Position numbers and translations under genes: made by a program. Positions 8,651 to 17,385 of a stretch of 64,000 nucleotides of DNA are shown here, in pieces (position 1 is the first letter of the stretch; the number at the start of each line of letters is the position of its first letter). Origin of the DNA: Roseomonas sp. HF4 (GTDB lineage Bacteria > Pseudomonadota > Alphaproteobacteria > Acetobacterales > Acetobacteraceae); contig NZ_STGD01000011.1 of NCBI RefSeq assembly GCF_005222755.1, forward strand, positions 62,001 to 126,000. Direction: 5' to 3'. The notes below the pieces were generated by a model. It saw only the letters and a list, made by a program, of their open reading frames with translations, was not told the origin of the DNA and made no database searches.

Positions 8651-9591
8651 CACATCTGCTCCTTGTTGCGCCGGGTGACGCTGCGCAGCACGAAGAAGGC
8701 GCAGATCGCGAGGATCGGGAACATGAACAGCGACACTGCCGCGCCACGCGGGATGTTCCCCGACAGGATGCCGACCTGGAAGGCGTAGGACGCGAAGACA
8801 TGCGTCAGGTCGCGCGGGCCGCCATTTGTCAGCACGCGCACGATGTCGTAGTTCGCGAAGGTGACGATCAGGCTGAACAGCACGGTGATCGAGATGATGT
8901 TCGCCATCATCGGCAACGTGACGTAGCGTAGCCTTTGCCAGGACGATGCGCCGTCGATCGCCGCGGCTTCGTACAGCTGCTCCGGCACGGACTTGAGCGC
9001 CGCCAGGTACATGATCATGAAGAACGGCGTGCCGATCCAGACATTGACCATGATGATGGCGATGCGCGCCCACCAGTGATGGCCGAGCCACGGCACCTCG
9101 GGCACCGAGATCACCGCCAGCAGCCAGTTGATCGACGAATAGGACGGGTCGAACATCCACCACCAACCCAGGGTGGAGAGCGCGGGCGGGATGACCCAGG
9201 GCACCAGCAGCATGCCGCGCCACTTGCGCTGCCCCTTGTTCGGGATGTGGTGCAGCATGTGCGCCAGCCAGAAGCCGATCGACGCCTTCAGCAGCACCGC
9301 CGTGATGGCGAAGAAGCAGGATTGGAAGGCGACGTTCCAGAAGGTGTCGCTTTCAAACAGCAGTTCGAAGTTCAGCAGCCCGGCGAATTCCGTCATGCGC
9401 CGGTTCAGCGTCGAGAGGTAGATCGCGTAGACCGCCGGATAGGCGACCAGCCCGACGATGACAACGAGCAGCGGCAACGTCATGACGAAGGCGATCGTCG
9501 ATCGCCGCCGCGCGAATCTCTGCATCGTGTTGGCGGATCCTCGGCTGACGCCCGATGCATCGCTCACGGCCAGACTGCCGTCGGCTGCCAT
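8650..9591 (-). CDS. ABC sugar-type permease, MalF/UgpA family
   Basis: 313 residues from the ATG at 9591, preceded by the strong site AAGGGAGAG; a more upstream in-frame ATG lacks one. The protein has six predicted membrane helices beginning at STIAFVMTLPLLVVIVGL and the EAA motif QLYEAAAIDGASSWQRL. It is the first permease of the operon, between the binding protein (stop 9662) and the second permease. The N-terminal Ser/Ala-rich segment before the first helix is longer than in typical MalF-like proteins but unremarkable. Confidence 0.9.
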   Translation of the reverse strand: MAADGSLAVSDASGVSRGSANTMQRFARRRSTIAFVMTLPLLVVIVGLVAYPAVYAIYLSTLNRRMTEFAGLLNFELLFESDTFWNVAFQSCFFAITAVLLKASIGFWLAHMLHHIPNKGQRKWRGMLLVPWVIPPALSTLGWWWMFDPSYSSINWLLAVISVPEVPWLGHHWWARIAIIMVNVWIGTPFFMIMYLAALKSVPEQLYEAAAIDGASSWQRLRYVTLPMMANIISITVLFSLIVTFANYDIVRVLTNGGPRDLTHVFASYAFQVGILSGNIPRGAAVSLFMFPILAICAFFVLRSVTRRNKEQM

Positions 9592-9661
9592 GCTGCTCTC
9601 CCTTGTCGTTGCAGGCCGGGCGGACGGCGCGATGCCATCCGCCCGCACCCGGTCCCTGGCG

Positions 9662-11023
9662 TCAGCCGCCGCGGCGGATGTTGGTCAGTTCCCGCTCGAG
9701 CCAGGCCAGCGACTGGTCGATCGTCTCGCCGCCCTGAACCACGCGCGCGACGACCTTGGTGTTCAGCGCCTGCTGATAGGCCTGCACCGCGAACTCGGCC
9801 GGTGCGGGCGCCATGGCGATGCTGGTCTGCGCATTGTGGTGCGGCTTCTGCGGATAGTTGAACACGGTGCCGACCGGCGGGCCTTCAGTGGCCCAGACCG
9901 GGAAGTCGTTCATGCTCAGGAACGGCGGGATGTCGTAGCCGTTCGACGTCGTGGTCTGCTTCTCGGCGCTGGTGCGCTCCGACAGGAACTCGAGCAGCCC
10001 CTTGGCCGCGGGCTTCTGCCGGCTGAACGACCAGATGCCCCAGAAATATGGCAGGTACGGCGTGAAGCGGCCCTCCGGCCCGGCCGGCACCGGCACGGTC
10101 CAGCAATTCGCCGCGACCTGCGGCGCATCGCGCTTCGCCACCGCCCAGGCGGAGGGCGGGTTGAAGATCATCGCCGAGCGGCCCGAGATCAGCGCCCGGT
10201 TGTTCGAGGCGTCGTCCCAGGCCCAGACGTCGTTGGGCAGAAAGCGCGACAGCCGCACCAGGTATTCAACCGCAGTGCGCAGCTTCGCGTTGCCGCGCAC
10301 GGTGGGGTTGCCCCGCGCATCCATCATGAAGGCGCCGTAGGACGCCATCAGCGCGCCGACCAGGTCGACCGCGTCCGTGAAGGATCCCATCGGGATGCCG
10401 AAGGGGAAGCCCGCGGCGTGGCACTTCTCCGCCGCCGTCAGGAAGGTGTCCCAGGTCCAGGTGTCGGCGCCGGGGCCGCGTTCGTTGCGCGCCGGCCACA
10501 TGGCGCGGATGTCGATCCCGGCATGCTGCTGGAACAGGTCGAAGCGGACACAGGCGGGCTTCATCTGCGTGCCGGAGACGGCGGGAATCGCCACCCACTT
10601 GCCGCGGATCTTGCCGAGGTATTCGGCGGCCGGCGTCACCGCGCCGTACTTCTGGATCAGCCGGCCCATAACGTCGTCGACGGGTTCCAGCAGTTCCGCC
10701 TTCGCGGCGGGCTCCCAGGTCGGGAAGGACAGCAGGTCGTGGCCCGACCGGCTCTGCGCCTGCGCCGCGATGGTCAGCAGGTTCTGGTTGCCGACCGAGG
10801 TGATGAAGTCGATGTTCACCTCGACACGGTTGCGCGTGCCCCATTCGGCGCAGAGTTCGCGCAGCGCGCCGTTGCCGGCCGGCACCCAGTGGTCCCAGAA
10901 GCCGCAGCGGATCGTGCCGCCGGTCCCCTGGGCGTGAACCATCGGCGCCCCGACCGCCGTCGCCGCCAGTACGCCAGCCCCGTTGCGCAGCGCATTGCGC
11001 CGGGTGATCCCGTTCTTGGACAT
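9662..11023 (-). CDS. extracellular solute-binding protein, family 1 (carbohydrate type)
   Basis: 453 residues. A twin-arginine-like leader (MSKNGITRRNALRNGAG...VHAQ) precedes a mature domain starting GTIRCGFWDHW, so the protein is periplasmic. The overall pattern, including a VRGNAKLRTAVEYL stretch and a C-terminal AYQQALNTKVVARVVQGG, matches family 1 binding proteins of sugar and polyol importers. It heads the operon SBP-permease-permease-ATPase-SDR. A candidate promoter lies at 11088-11117. Confidence 0.87.
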   Translation of the reverse strand: MSKNGITRRNALRNGAGVLAATAVGAPMVHAQGTGGTIRCGFWDHWVPAGNGALRELCAEWGTRNRVEVNIDFITSVGNQNLLTIAAQAQSRSGHDLLSFPTWEPAAKAELLEPVDDVMGRLIQKYGAVTPAAEYLGKIRGKWVAIPAVSGTQMKPACVRFDLFQQHAGIDIRAMWPARNERGPGADTWTWDTFLTAAEKCHAAGFPFGIPMGSFTDAVDLVGALMASYGAFMMDARGNPTVRGNAKLRTAVEYLVRLSRFLPNDVWAWDDASNNRALISGRSAMIFNPPSAWAVAKRDAPQVAANCWTVPVPAGPEGRFTPYLPYFWGIWSFSRQKPAAKGLLEFLSERTSAEKQTTTSNGYDIPPFLSMNDFPVWATEGPPVGTVFNYPQKPHHNAQTSIAMAPAPAEFAVQAYQQALNTKVVARVVQGGETIDQSLAWLERELTNIRRGG

Positions 11024-11087
11024 GCTTTCCCTTCCGTTCTCTCCCCGGGGCGGGCCTCAATGACGGGCCCGCTCGTCGGTGACGCTC

Positions 11088-11117
11088 AGGTTAGGCGCGG
11101 AAAATCATGCATTGCAA
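11088..11117 (-). promoter_or_regulatory. candidate sigma-70 promoter for the sugar-type ABC operon
   Basis: On the minus strand TTGCAA (11117-11112) is followed after 18 bases by TAACCT (11093-11088), 65 bases before the binding-protein start. It lies in the 158-bp divergent space shared with the rightward oxidase gene. Only motif resemblance supports it. Confidence 0.3.
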
Positions 11118-11181
11118 CCGTCCCCGGCCCGAAATTGCCGACACTTGCCCGCAGCGGCACCCCGGCGCAGGCTTGCATCCC

Positions 11182-12303
11182 ATGGAACACCACGCCTTCG
11201 ACGCCATCGTCATCGGCGCCGGAATCGCCGGCGCGACGGCTGCCGCGCACCTCTCCGCCACCCGCCGCGTCGCGCTGCTCGAGGCCGAGGAGACCGCCGG
11301 GTACCACGCCACGGGCCGCTCCGCCGCCATCTGGATCCGCAACTACGGCAGCCCCGACGCGCGCATCTTCACCGCGGCCTCGCGCGGCTTCTTCGAGGCG
11401 CCGCCGCCGGGCTTCGCCGATGCACCCCTGATGCGCGCGCGGCCCGTTGTCCACCTGGCGCCGGCGGACCAGGTGGCGGACCTCCGTGCCATGATCGCCG
11501 AGGGCGCCGACATGCGCGAGATCCCGCTGGACCGGGTGCGCGCCATGGTGCCGGCCCTCCGCCCCGGCTACGCGGCGTTGGCGGCGATCGAGGCCGATTG
11601 CTTCGACATCGACGTCGCCGCCATGCACCAGGGTTTCCTCCGCCAGGCGCGCGCGGCCGGCGGCGCGCTGGCGCTGCGAAGCCGCGCCGGGCGGATCTGG
11701 CGCCAGGGCGGCGCCTGGCATGCGGAAACGGCATCGGGCGCGGTCTTCTCGGCGCCCGTCGTCGTGAACGCGGCCGGCGCCTGGGGCGACGAGGTGGCGC
11801 GGATCGCAGGCCTCGCGCCCATCGGCCTGCAGCCGAAGCGCCGGACCGCCTGCATCATCGACCCGGGCGCGCATGACTGCGCGGACTGGCCGCTGCTCGG
11901 CGATGCCGGCCATTCCTGGTACGTGCGCGCTGAGGCGCGGCGCAAGCTGATGGTGAGCCCCGCCGACGAGACCGACAGCGACCCCTGCGACGCGCAGCCC
12001 GACGAGTTCGACGTCGCCGTCGCCGTGGACCGGATGCAGCAGGCGCTCGAAATCCCGGTCTCGCGCATCGAGCATCGCTGGGCCGGGCTGCGCAGCTTCA
12101 CGCCCGACCGCGGCCTCGCGATCGGCGTAGGCACCGAGAAGGGGTTCTTCTGGATGGTCGGGCAGGGCGGCTACGGGATGCAGACGGCGCCGGCGGCCGG
12201 GCGGTTGCTGGCCGCGCTCGTCGCCGGCCAGGATCCCGGGGACCTGGCCGCCGCCGTGCCGCTCTGCGACCCGCTGCGCTTCGCGCGGAAGGCCGCGGCA
12301 TGA
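11182..12303 (+). CDS. FAD-dependent amino-acid oxidase/dehydrogenase, DauA-like
   Basis: 373 residues. The dinucleotide fold VIGAGIAGATAA lies near residue 11, followed by the EETAGYHATGRSAA segment characteristic of D-arginine dehydrogenase-like DAO proteins. The C-terminal FAD-contacting region is GQGGYGMQTAPAAGRLLA. Family members oxidise D- or N-methyl amino acids to 2-oxo acids with release of ammonia. The start at 11182 (MEHHAFDAIV) is preferred over the ATG 75 bases upstream because homology begins there. The stop overlaps the downstream dehydratase start (ATGA), suggesting a joint amino-acid catabolic function. Confidence 0.8.
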   Translation: MEHHAFDAIVIGAGIAGATAAAHLSATRRVALLEAEETAGYHATGRSAAIWIRNYGSPDARIFTAASRGFFEAPPPGFADAPLMRARPVVHLAPADQVADLRAMIAEGADMREIPLDRVRAMVPALRPGYAALAAIEADCFDIDVAAMHQGFLRQARAAGGALALRSRAGRIWRQGGAWHAETASGAVFSAPVVVNAAGAWGDEVARIAGLAPIGLQPKRRTACIIDPGAHDCADWPLLGDAGHSWYVRAEARRKLMVSPADETDSDPCDAQPDEFDVAVAVDRMQQALEIPVSRIEHRWAGLRSFTPDRGLAIGVGTEKGFFWMVGQGGYGMQTAPAAGRLLAALVAGQDPGDLAAAVPLCDPLRFARKAAA

Positions 12304-13280
12304 CCGCGCCGCTGCCAGGCTTCGAGCAGGTCCGCGCCGCCGCCGCCCGGCTCGCCGGCCGGATCGTCCATACGCCCCTGTTGCGCCACCGGCTGCTCGA
12401 CCAGATCACGGGCGCGACGGTGGTGGTGAAGCCCGAGCCGCTGCAGCGCACCGGGTCCTTCAAGCTGCGCGGCGCGACCAACGCCGCCCTGCTGCTGCCG
12501 CCCGAGGCGCGGCGCGGCGGCATCGTGACGCATTCCTCGGGCAATCACGGCCAGGCCTGCGCGGCGGCGGCGCACATGCTCGGCATGGCGGCGACCATCG
12601 CAATGCCGTCCGACGCGCCCGCCATCAAGGTCGAGGCGACGCGCCGCTGGGGCGCCGAGATCGTGACCTTCGACCGCCACGGCGTGGACCGCGACGCGCT
12701 GGCCGAGACGCTGGCCGCCGAGCGCGGCGCGACGCTCATCCCGCCCTTCGACCACCCGGACGTGATCGCGGGGCAGGGGACCGCGGCGCTCGAGCTGCTG
12801 GAGGATGCCGGCGCGCTCGGCCTGGTGCCGGACGCCTTCGCGGTCTGCACGGGCGGCGGGGGCCTGACCGCGGGCTGCGTCCTGGCGCTCGAGGCGCTGG
12901 CGCCCAAGGCCGAGGTCTTCGCCGTCGAGCCCGAGGGCTGGGACGACACGCGGCGGTCCCTCGAAGCCGGGCGGCGCGTCGCCAACGAGGCGCCGGGCAG
13001 CGGCCTCTGCGACGCGCTGCTCGCGAAGCAGCCGGGCGCGCTGACCTTCGCGATCAACCACCGGCATTTGGCAGGCGGCGTCGTCGTCACGGAAGCGGAG
13101 ATCTTCCGCGCCATGCGCTTCGCGTTCGAGCACCTCAAGATCGTGGCGGAACCCGGCGGTGCCGTGGCGCTCGCGGCCGTGCTCGCGGGCAAGGTCGCAG
13201 CGAAGGGCGGCGTGATCGGCGTCGTGGTCAGCGGCGGCAACGTCGACCCGGCGGTCTTCGCGCGGGCCCTGGCGGCCTGA
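12300..13280 (+). CDS. PLP-dependent threonine/serine dehydratase family protein (EutB-like)
   Basis: 326 residues of the fold-type II PLP family. The cofactor lysine lies in GSFKLRGATNA, the substrate loop in SSGNHGQAC, and the phosphate-binding glycines in CTGGGGLTAG. There is no C-terminal ACT regulatory domain, so this is a catabolic short form, as in threonine ammonia-lyase or the EutB-type dehydratases. Translationally coupled to the upstream DAO. Deamination of threonine, serine or a hydroxy-amino acid to a 2-oxo acid is likely; which one is open. Confidence 0.85.
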   Translation: MTAPLPGFEQVRAAAARLAGRIVHTPLLRHRLLDQITGATVVVKPEPLQRTGSFKLRGATNAALLLPPEARRGGIVTHSSGNHGQACAAAAHMLGMAATIAMPSDAPAIKVEATRRWGAEIVTFDRHGVDRDALAETLAAERGATLIPPFDHPDVIAGQGTAALELLEDAGALGLVPDAFAVCTGGGGLTAGCVLALEALAPKAEVFAVEPEGWDDTRRSLEAGRRVANEAPGSGLCDALLAKQPGALTFAINHRHLAGGVVVTEAEIFRAMRFAFEHLKIVAEPGGAVALAAVLAGKVAAKGGVIGVVVSGGNVDPAVFARALAA

Positions 13281-13363
13281 CCGCGCGACGGCCCTTGCGC
13301 GCCGCCGCGGCCGCGGCACACTCGGCCGGCAGAAGAATGAAACCGAGGGGGAACCACGTCCAG

Positions 13364-14353
13364 ATGCTCCGACGCAACCTGCTTGCCAGCGCCTTCGTGC
13401 TCGCCGCCCCCGCGGTGCGCGCGCAGGGCTTCCCGTCCCGCGCGATCACGCTGGTCAGCGGCTATGCGCCCGGCGGCTCGACAGACATCTCGGCCCGCCT
13501 GGTGGGCGAGCGCATGCAGGGCTTCCTCGGCCCCGATGCGCGCGTGGTGGTCGAGAACCGGCCGGGCGCGGCCGGGCGCGTCGCCTCCGACTGGCTGCGG
13601 CGCCAACCGGCCGACGGCTATATCCTGATGCTGACCGAAAGCTCCTCCCACGCGCTGCTGCCGCATGCAGTGCGGCGCGGCACGCCATACAACCCGGTCG
13701 AGGACTTCACGCAGGTCGCGATGGTCTGCACGACGCCCTACGTGCTGATCACGCGGCCCGACTTCCCGGCCCGCACGGCGCAGGAGATGGTCGCGCGGCT
13801 GCGCACCGCCGAGCCGGAATCGCTGCCCTTCGCGACATCCGGCGTTGCCAACGCGACGCATTTCGCCGCCGAGCTGCTGGTCAACCAGCTCGGTCGCGGC
13901 GGGCGCTTCCCGAACGTGCCCTACCGCTCGGGCGGGCTGATGGTCGAGAGCATCGCGCGCGGCGAGACCGGCTGGGGCACCGCCGCGCTCGCCTCGGCCG
14001 CGGCGCAGATCCAGGGCGGGCGCATCCGCGGCATCGCCGTGACCTCGGCCGAGCGCTCCGTCTCCTTCCCCGATATCCCGACGCTGGCCGAAAGCGGCGT
14101 CGCCGGCTTCGACCTGGTGAACTGGTACGCCATCATCGGTCCGCCCAACATGCCGCGCGAGGTGACGGCGCGGCTGAACCGCGCCATCCGCGACGCCCTG
14201 GCCGACGCGCAGCTGCGCGACCGCTTCAAGACCGCCGCGCTCGACCCCTGGCCCGGCGACAACACGCCCGAGGCGGCGCGCGCCTACTTCGTCGCCGAGC
14301 AGGGCCGCTGGCGCGACTACGTCAACCGCACCAACCTGCGGCTCGAGGAATAG
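13364..14353 (+). CDS. Bug/TctC-family tripartite tricarboxylate transporter binding protein
   Basis: 329 residues. A cleavable signal MLRRNLLASAFVLAAPAVRAQ is followed by FPSRAITLVSGYAPGGSTD, the standard start of mature Bug proteins. The domain continues with NRPGAAGR and a C-terminal LNRAIRDALAD segment. These periplasmic proteins bind carboxylates and aromatic or amino acids for TctAB-type systems, but no tctA or tctB lies here, so it is an orphan receptor, which is common in this family. The ATG at 13364 follows GAGGGGGAACC; the ATG at 13337 is an alternative. The GMC gene starts 3 bases after the stop. Confidence 0.88.
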   Translation: MLRRNLLASAFVLAAPAVRAQGFPSRAITLVSGYAPGGSTDISARLVGERMQGFLGPDARVVVENRPGAAGRVASDWLRRQPADGYILMLTESSSHALLPHAVRRGTPYNPVEDFTQVAMVCTTPYVLITRPDFPARTAQEMVARLRTAEPESLPFATSGVANATHFAAELLVNQLGRGGRFPNVPYRSGGLMVESIARGETGWGTAALASAAAQIQGGRIRGIAVTSAERSVSFPDIPTLAESGVAGFDLVNWYAIIGPPNMPREVTARLNRAIRDALADAQLRDRFKTAALDPWPGDNTPEAARAYFVAEQGRWRDYVNRTNLRLEE

Positions 14354-14356
14354 AGG

Positions 14357-15961
14357 ATGGAGCAGGCGGCCGATGTCGTCGTGGTCGGCGGCGGCTCGGC
14401 CGGCTGTATCGTCGCGGCGCGGCTGAGCGAGGACCCGTCCTGCCGCGTGCTCCTGCTTGAGGCCGGGCCGCCCGACCGCGACATCTGGATCTCGCTGCCG
14501 GCGGGCTACGCCAAGCTCTACGGCAGCGGCAAGTACGACTGGCGCTACGAGACCGAGCCGGAGCCCAACCTCGACGGCCGGCGCATCCACTGGCCGCGCG
14601 GCAAGGTGCTGGGCGGGTCGGGCAGCGTGAACGGGCTCGTCTACCTGCGCGGCTCCCCGCACGACTACGACCGTTGGGCTCAGGCGGGCGCGCGCGGCTG
14701 GTCCTACGAGGAGGTTGCGCCGGTCTTCCGCCGCATCGAGACCTGGGACGGCCCGCCCGACCCGGCACGCGGCGACGCCGGCGCGATCCATGTGCGGGAA
14801 CCGCGGCGCCTCGCCCCCGCCGCCGCCGCCTTCGTCGAGGCCTGCGTCGCAGCCGGGCTTCCGCGCAACGCCGACTGGAACAATGGCCGGCCGATCGACG
14901 GCGCCGGCCCCGTGCAGCTCAACGTCAACGGCGGCCGGCGCTCCTCCACGGCGCGGGAATACCTCCGCCCCGCCATGGCGCGCGGTAACCTTCGCGTCGA
15001 GACCGGCGTGCTGGCGACGCGAATCGTCGTGCAGGACGGCCGCGCCGTGGCGGTCGAGGCGCTGCAGGGGGGGCAACCCGTGACCTTCCGCGCGGCACGC
15101 GAGGTCGTCTGCTCGGCCGGCGCGATCGAGACGCCGAAGCTGCTGATGCTGTCCGGCATCGGCGACGGCGCGGCGCTGCAGGCGCTCGGCATTCCCGTGG
15201 CGCACCACAGCCCGGGCGTCGGGCGCAACCTGCAGGACCACCTGATCGCGAAGTGCATCTACCGCGCGCGCCCCTGCGGCACGCTGAACGAGATCATGCT
15301 CTCGCCGTTGAAGAAGGCGCGCATCGGGCTCGACTACCTGCTCTCCCGCACCGGGCCGCTCGCGATCGGGGCGGGGGAGGCGAATGCCTTCGCGCGCGTC
15401 ACGCCGGGCGCCGAGGAGGCGGAGGTGCAGTTCCTGTTCGTGAACTTCTCGACCTTCGACTACGCCGCCGGCCTGCACGACTTCCCGGGCTTCATGGTGA
15501 ATTACGGCGTCTGCCGGCCGGACAGCCGCGGGGAGGTGTCGCTCGCCTCCCCCGACGTGCGGGACAAGCCGCGCATCCGCGCCAACTACCTCGACCACCC
15601 GAACGACGTGCGCGTCATGCTCGGCGCGGCGCATCTCGCGCGGCGCATCGCGGCCGAGACGCCGCTCGCCTCCTTGATCGAGGAGGAACTGCGCCCCGGA
15701 CCAGCCGCGACGGAGGACGAGGCCGTGCTGGCGAATATCCGCGCCACGGCGGGCACGGTGTTCCACCCCTGCGGCACGGCGCGGATGGGCACGGACCCGA
15801 GGGCCGTGCTCGACCCCGAGCTGCGCCTGCGCGGCGTGGCGGGGCTCCGGGTCGCGGATGCCTCGGCCTTCCCGCTGATCCCCTCGCCCAACATCCAGCC
15901 GGCAGTGATGCTGGTGGCGGAACGCGCGGCAGGCTTCATCCGGACGACTGCCCGCGCCTGA
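14357..15961 (+). CDS. GMC-family FAD oxidoreductase (choline dehydrogenase-like)
   Basis: 534 residues. FAD motif VVGGGSAGCIVAARLSE at the N-terminus; GMC signatures GKVLGGSGSVNGLVYLRG (near residue 82) and SAGAIETPKLLMLSGIG (near residue 255); the active-site His lies in TVFHPCGTARMG and the C-terminal region is DASAFPLIPSPNIQPAVMLVAERAA. These enzymes oxidise alcohols to aldehydes. Coupled to the Bug gene, so it may oxidise the ligand that protein detects. Choline itself is only one possibility; no betaine aldehyde dehydrogenase is nearby. Confidence 0.9.
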   Translation: MEQAADVVVVGGGSAGCIVAARLSEDPSCRVLLLEAGPPDRDIWISLPAGYAKLYGSGKYDWRYETEPEPNLDGRRIHWPRGKVLGGSGSVNGLVYLRGSPHDYDRWAQAGARGWSYEEVAPVFRRIETWDGPPDPARGDAGAIHVREPRRLAPAAAAFVEACVAAGLPRNADWNNGRPIDGAGPVQLNVNGGRRSSTAREYLRPAMARGNLRVETGVLATRIVVQDGRAVAVEALQGGQPVTFRAAREVVCSAGAIETPKLLMLSGIGDGAALQALGIPVAHHSPGVGRNLQDHLIAKCIYRARPCGTLNEIMLSPLKKARIGLDYLLSRTGPLAIGAGEANAFARVTPGAEEAEVQFLFVNFSTFDYAAGLHDFPGFMVNYGVCRPDSRGEVSLASPDVRDKPRIRANYLDHPNDVRVMLGAAHLARRIAAETPLASLIEEELRPGPAATEDEAVLANIRATAGTVFHPCGTARMGTDPRAVLDPELRLRGVAGLRVADASAFPLIPSPNIQPAVMLVAERAAGFIRTTARA

Positions 15962-16058
15962 GGCGAGTGGCGAACCCAGTACCACCGACTGCCCGCGAAC
16001 GAGGCAGGCCGTGGCTCGGCATGGCGCGCCCTGCGCGCGATACCGCATCGACGGACGC

Positions 16059-16074
16059 TGGCACGGAATTCGCT
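16059..16074 (+). promoter_or_regulatory. candidate sigma-54 (-24/-12) promoter of urtABCDE
   Basis: TGGCACG-GAAT-TCGCT matches the RpoN consensus TGGCACG-N4-TTGCW at all but one position; the -24 GG (16060) and -12 GC (16072) are exactly 12 bases apart. Transcription would start near 16084, 60 bases before urtA. Nitrogen-controlled urea importers are commonly RpoN/NtrC dependent, which makes the match meaningful. I found no obvious NtrC dyad upstream. Confidence 0.5.
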
Positions 16075-16143
16075 CCGCTTTTTCAGCCGGACCCGCCGCG
16101 CGCCCCGATCCGGTCGCGCGAGCCCCAGCGAGGAGGCTGCCCG

Positions 16144-17385
16144 ATGACCCTTTCCACCTTCACCCGGCGCGCGGCGCTGGCCGGCCTCGGCGGCGCGCTG
16201 ACGCTGCCCGCCATCCGCCCGTCCCTCGCGCAGGCAGCGCCGATCAAGGTCGGCGTGCTGCATTCGCTCTCCGGCACCATGGCGATCAGCGAGACCGCGC
16301 TGCGCGACACCGTCCTCATGATGACGAACTGGATCAACGGCCGCGGCGGGCTGCTCGGCCGGCGGGTCGAGGCGGTGGTGGTCGACCCGGCGTCGAACTG
16401 GCCACTGTTTGCCGAGAAGGCGCGCGAGCTGCTGCAGGTGGCGCGCGTGGACGTCACCTTCGGCTGCTGGACCAGCGTGTCCCGCAAATCTGTGCTGCCG
16501 GTCTTCGAGGAGCTGAACGGCATGCTCTTCTACCCCGTCCAGTACGAGGGCGAGGAGGAAAGCCGCAACATCTTCTATACCGGCGCCGCGCCGAACCAGC
16601 AGGCGATCCCGGCGGTCGAGTACCTGATGGGCGCCGATGGCGGGGAGGCCAAGCGCATCGCGCTGCTCGGCACGGACTACGTATATCCGCGCACCACCAA
16701 CCGCATCCTGCGCGCCTTCCTCAATTCGAAGGGCATCAGCGATGCCGACATCATGGAGGAATACACCCCCTTCGGACATTCCGACTGGCAGGGGATCGTG
16801 GCGCGGGTGAAGCGCTTCGCCGGCGAGGGCAAGCGCACCGCGATCGTCTCGACCATCAACGGGGACGCCAACGTCCCCTTCTACCGCGAGCTCGGCAATC
16901 AGGGGATCAAGGCCGAGGACATCCCCTCCGTTGCCTTCTCCGTCGGCGAGGAGGAACTGGCCGGCATCGACACCCGTCCCCTGGTCGGCCACCTGGCGGC
17001 CTGGAACTACTTCATGTCCGTGCAGTCGCCGGTGAACACCGACTTCCTGAACATGTGGCGGGCCTACATCAACAACCCGCGCCGCGTGACGAACGACCCG
17101 ATGGAGGCGACGCTGGTCGGCTTCAAGATGTGGACGCAGGCAGTGGCGCAGGCCGGCACCACGGCGGTCGATGCCGTGCGCACCGCGATGTATGGCCAGA
17201 AGGTGGACGCCCCCAGCGGCTACACGCTGGAGATGCACCGCAACCACCACCTGTCCAAGCCGGTCATGATCGGCGAGGTGCAGGCCAACGGCCAGTTCAA
17301 CATCGTCTGGAAGACGCCGAACGCCATCCAGGCCGAGAACTGGTCGCCCTTCATCCCGGAGAACGCGAACCGCCGCCGCGGGTGA
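16144..17385 (+). CDS. urtA: urea ABC transporter substrate-binding protein UrtA
   Basis: 413 residues. A twin-arginine leader (FTRRAALAGLGGALTLPA...LAQA) precedes APIKVGVLHSLSGTMAISE, a segment highly typical of UrtA/FmdD periplasmic receptors. The stretch VVDPASNWPLFAEKARELL and the TSVSRKSVLPVFEE region also fit. The ATG follows GAGGAGGCTGCCCG. It is first in a five-gene operon with both permeases and both ATPases. A short-chain amide receptor is the alternative reading, but the full urtABCDE set favours urea. No urease genes are within the window. Confidence 0.88.
   Translation: MTLSTFTRRAALAGLGGALTLPAIRPSLAQAAPIKVGVLHSLSGTMAISETALRDTVLMMTNWINGRGGLLGRRVEAVVVDPASNWPLFAEKARELLQVARVDVTFGCWTSVSRKSVLPVFEELNGMLFYPVQYEGEEESRNIFYTGAAPNQQAIPAVEYLMGADGGEAKRIALLGTDYVYPRTTNRILRAFLNSKGISDADIMEEYTPFGHSDWQGIVARVKRFAGEGKRTAIVSTINGDANVPFYRELGNQGIKAEDIPSVAFSVGEEELAGIDTRPLVGHLAAWNYFMSVQSPVNTDFLNMWRAYINNPRRVTNDPMEATLVGFKMWTQAVAQAGTTAVDAVRTAMYGQKVDAPSGYTLEMHRNHHLSKPVMIGEVQANGQFNIVWKTPNAIQAENWSPFIPENANRRRG

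Noticed and set aside
4391-8788. Very long open frame of 1465 codons on the plus strand
   Set aside because: It runs antisense through the LDH2, SDR and ABC genes, has Arg/Gly/His-rich composition and no recognisable domain; a product of GC-rich third-position bias.
12545-16048. Long minus-strand open frame of 1167 codons
   Set aside because: Antisense shadow of the dehydratase, Bug and GMC genes, all of which have clear motifs on the plus strand.
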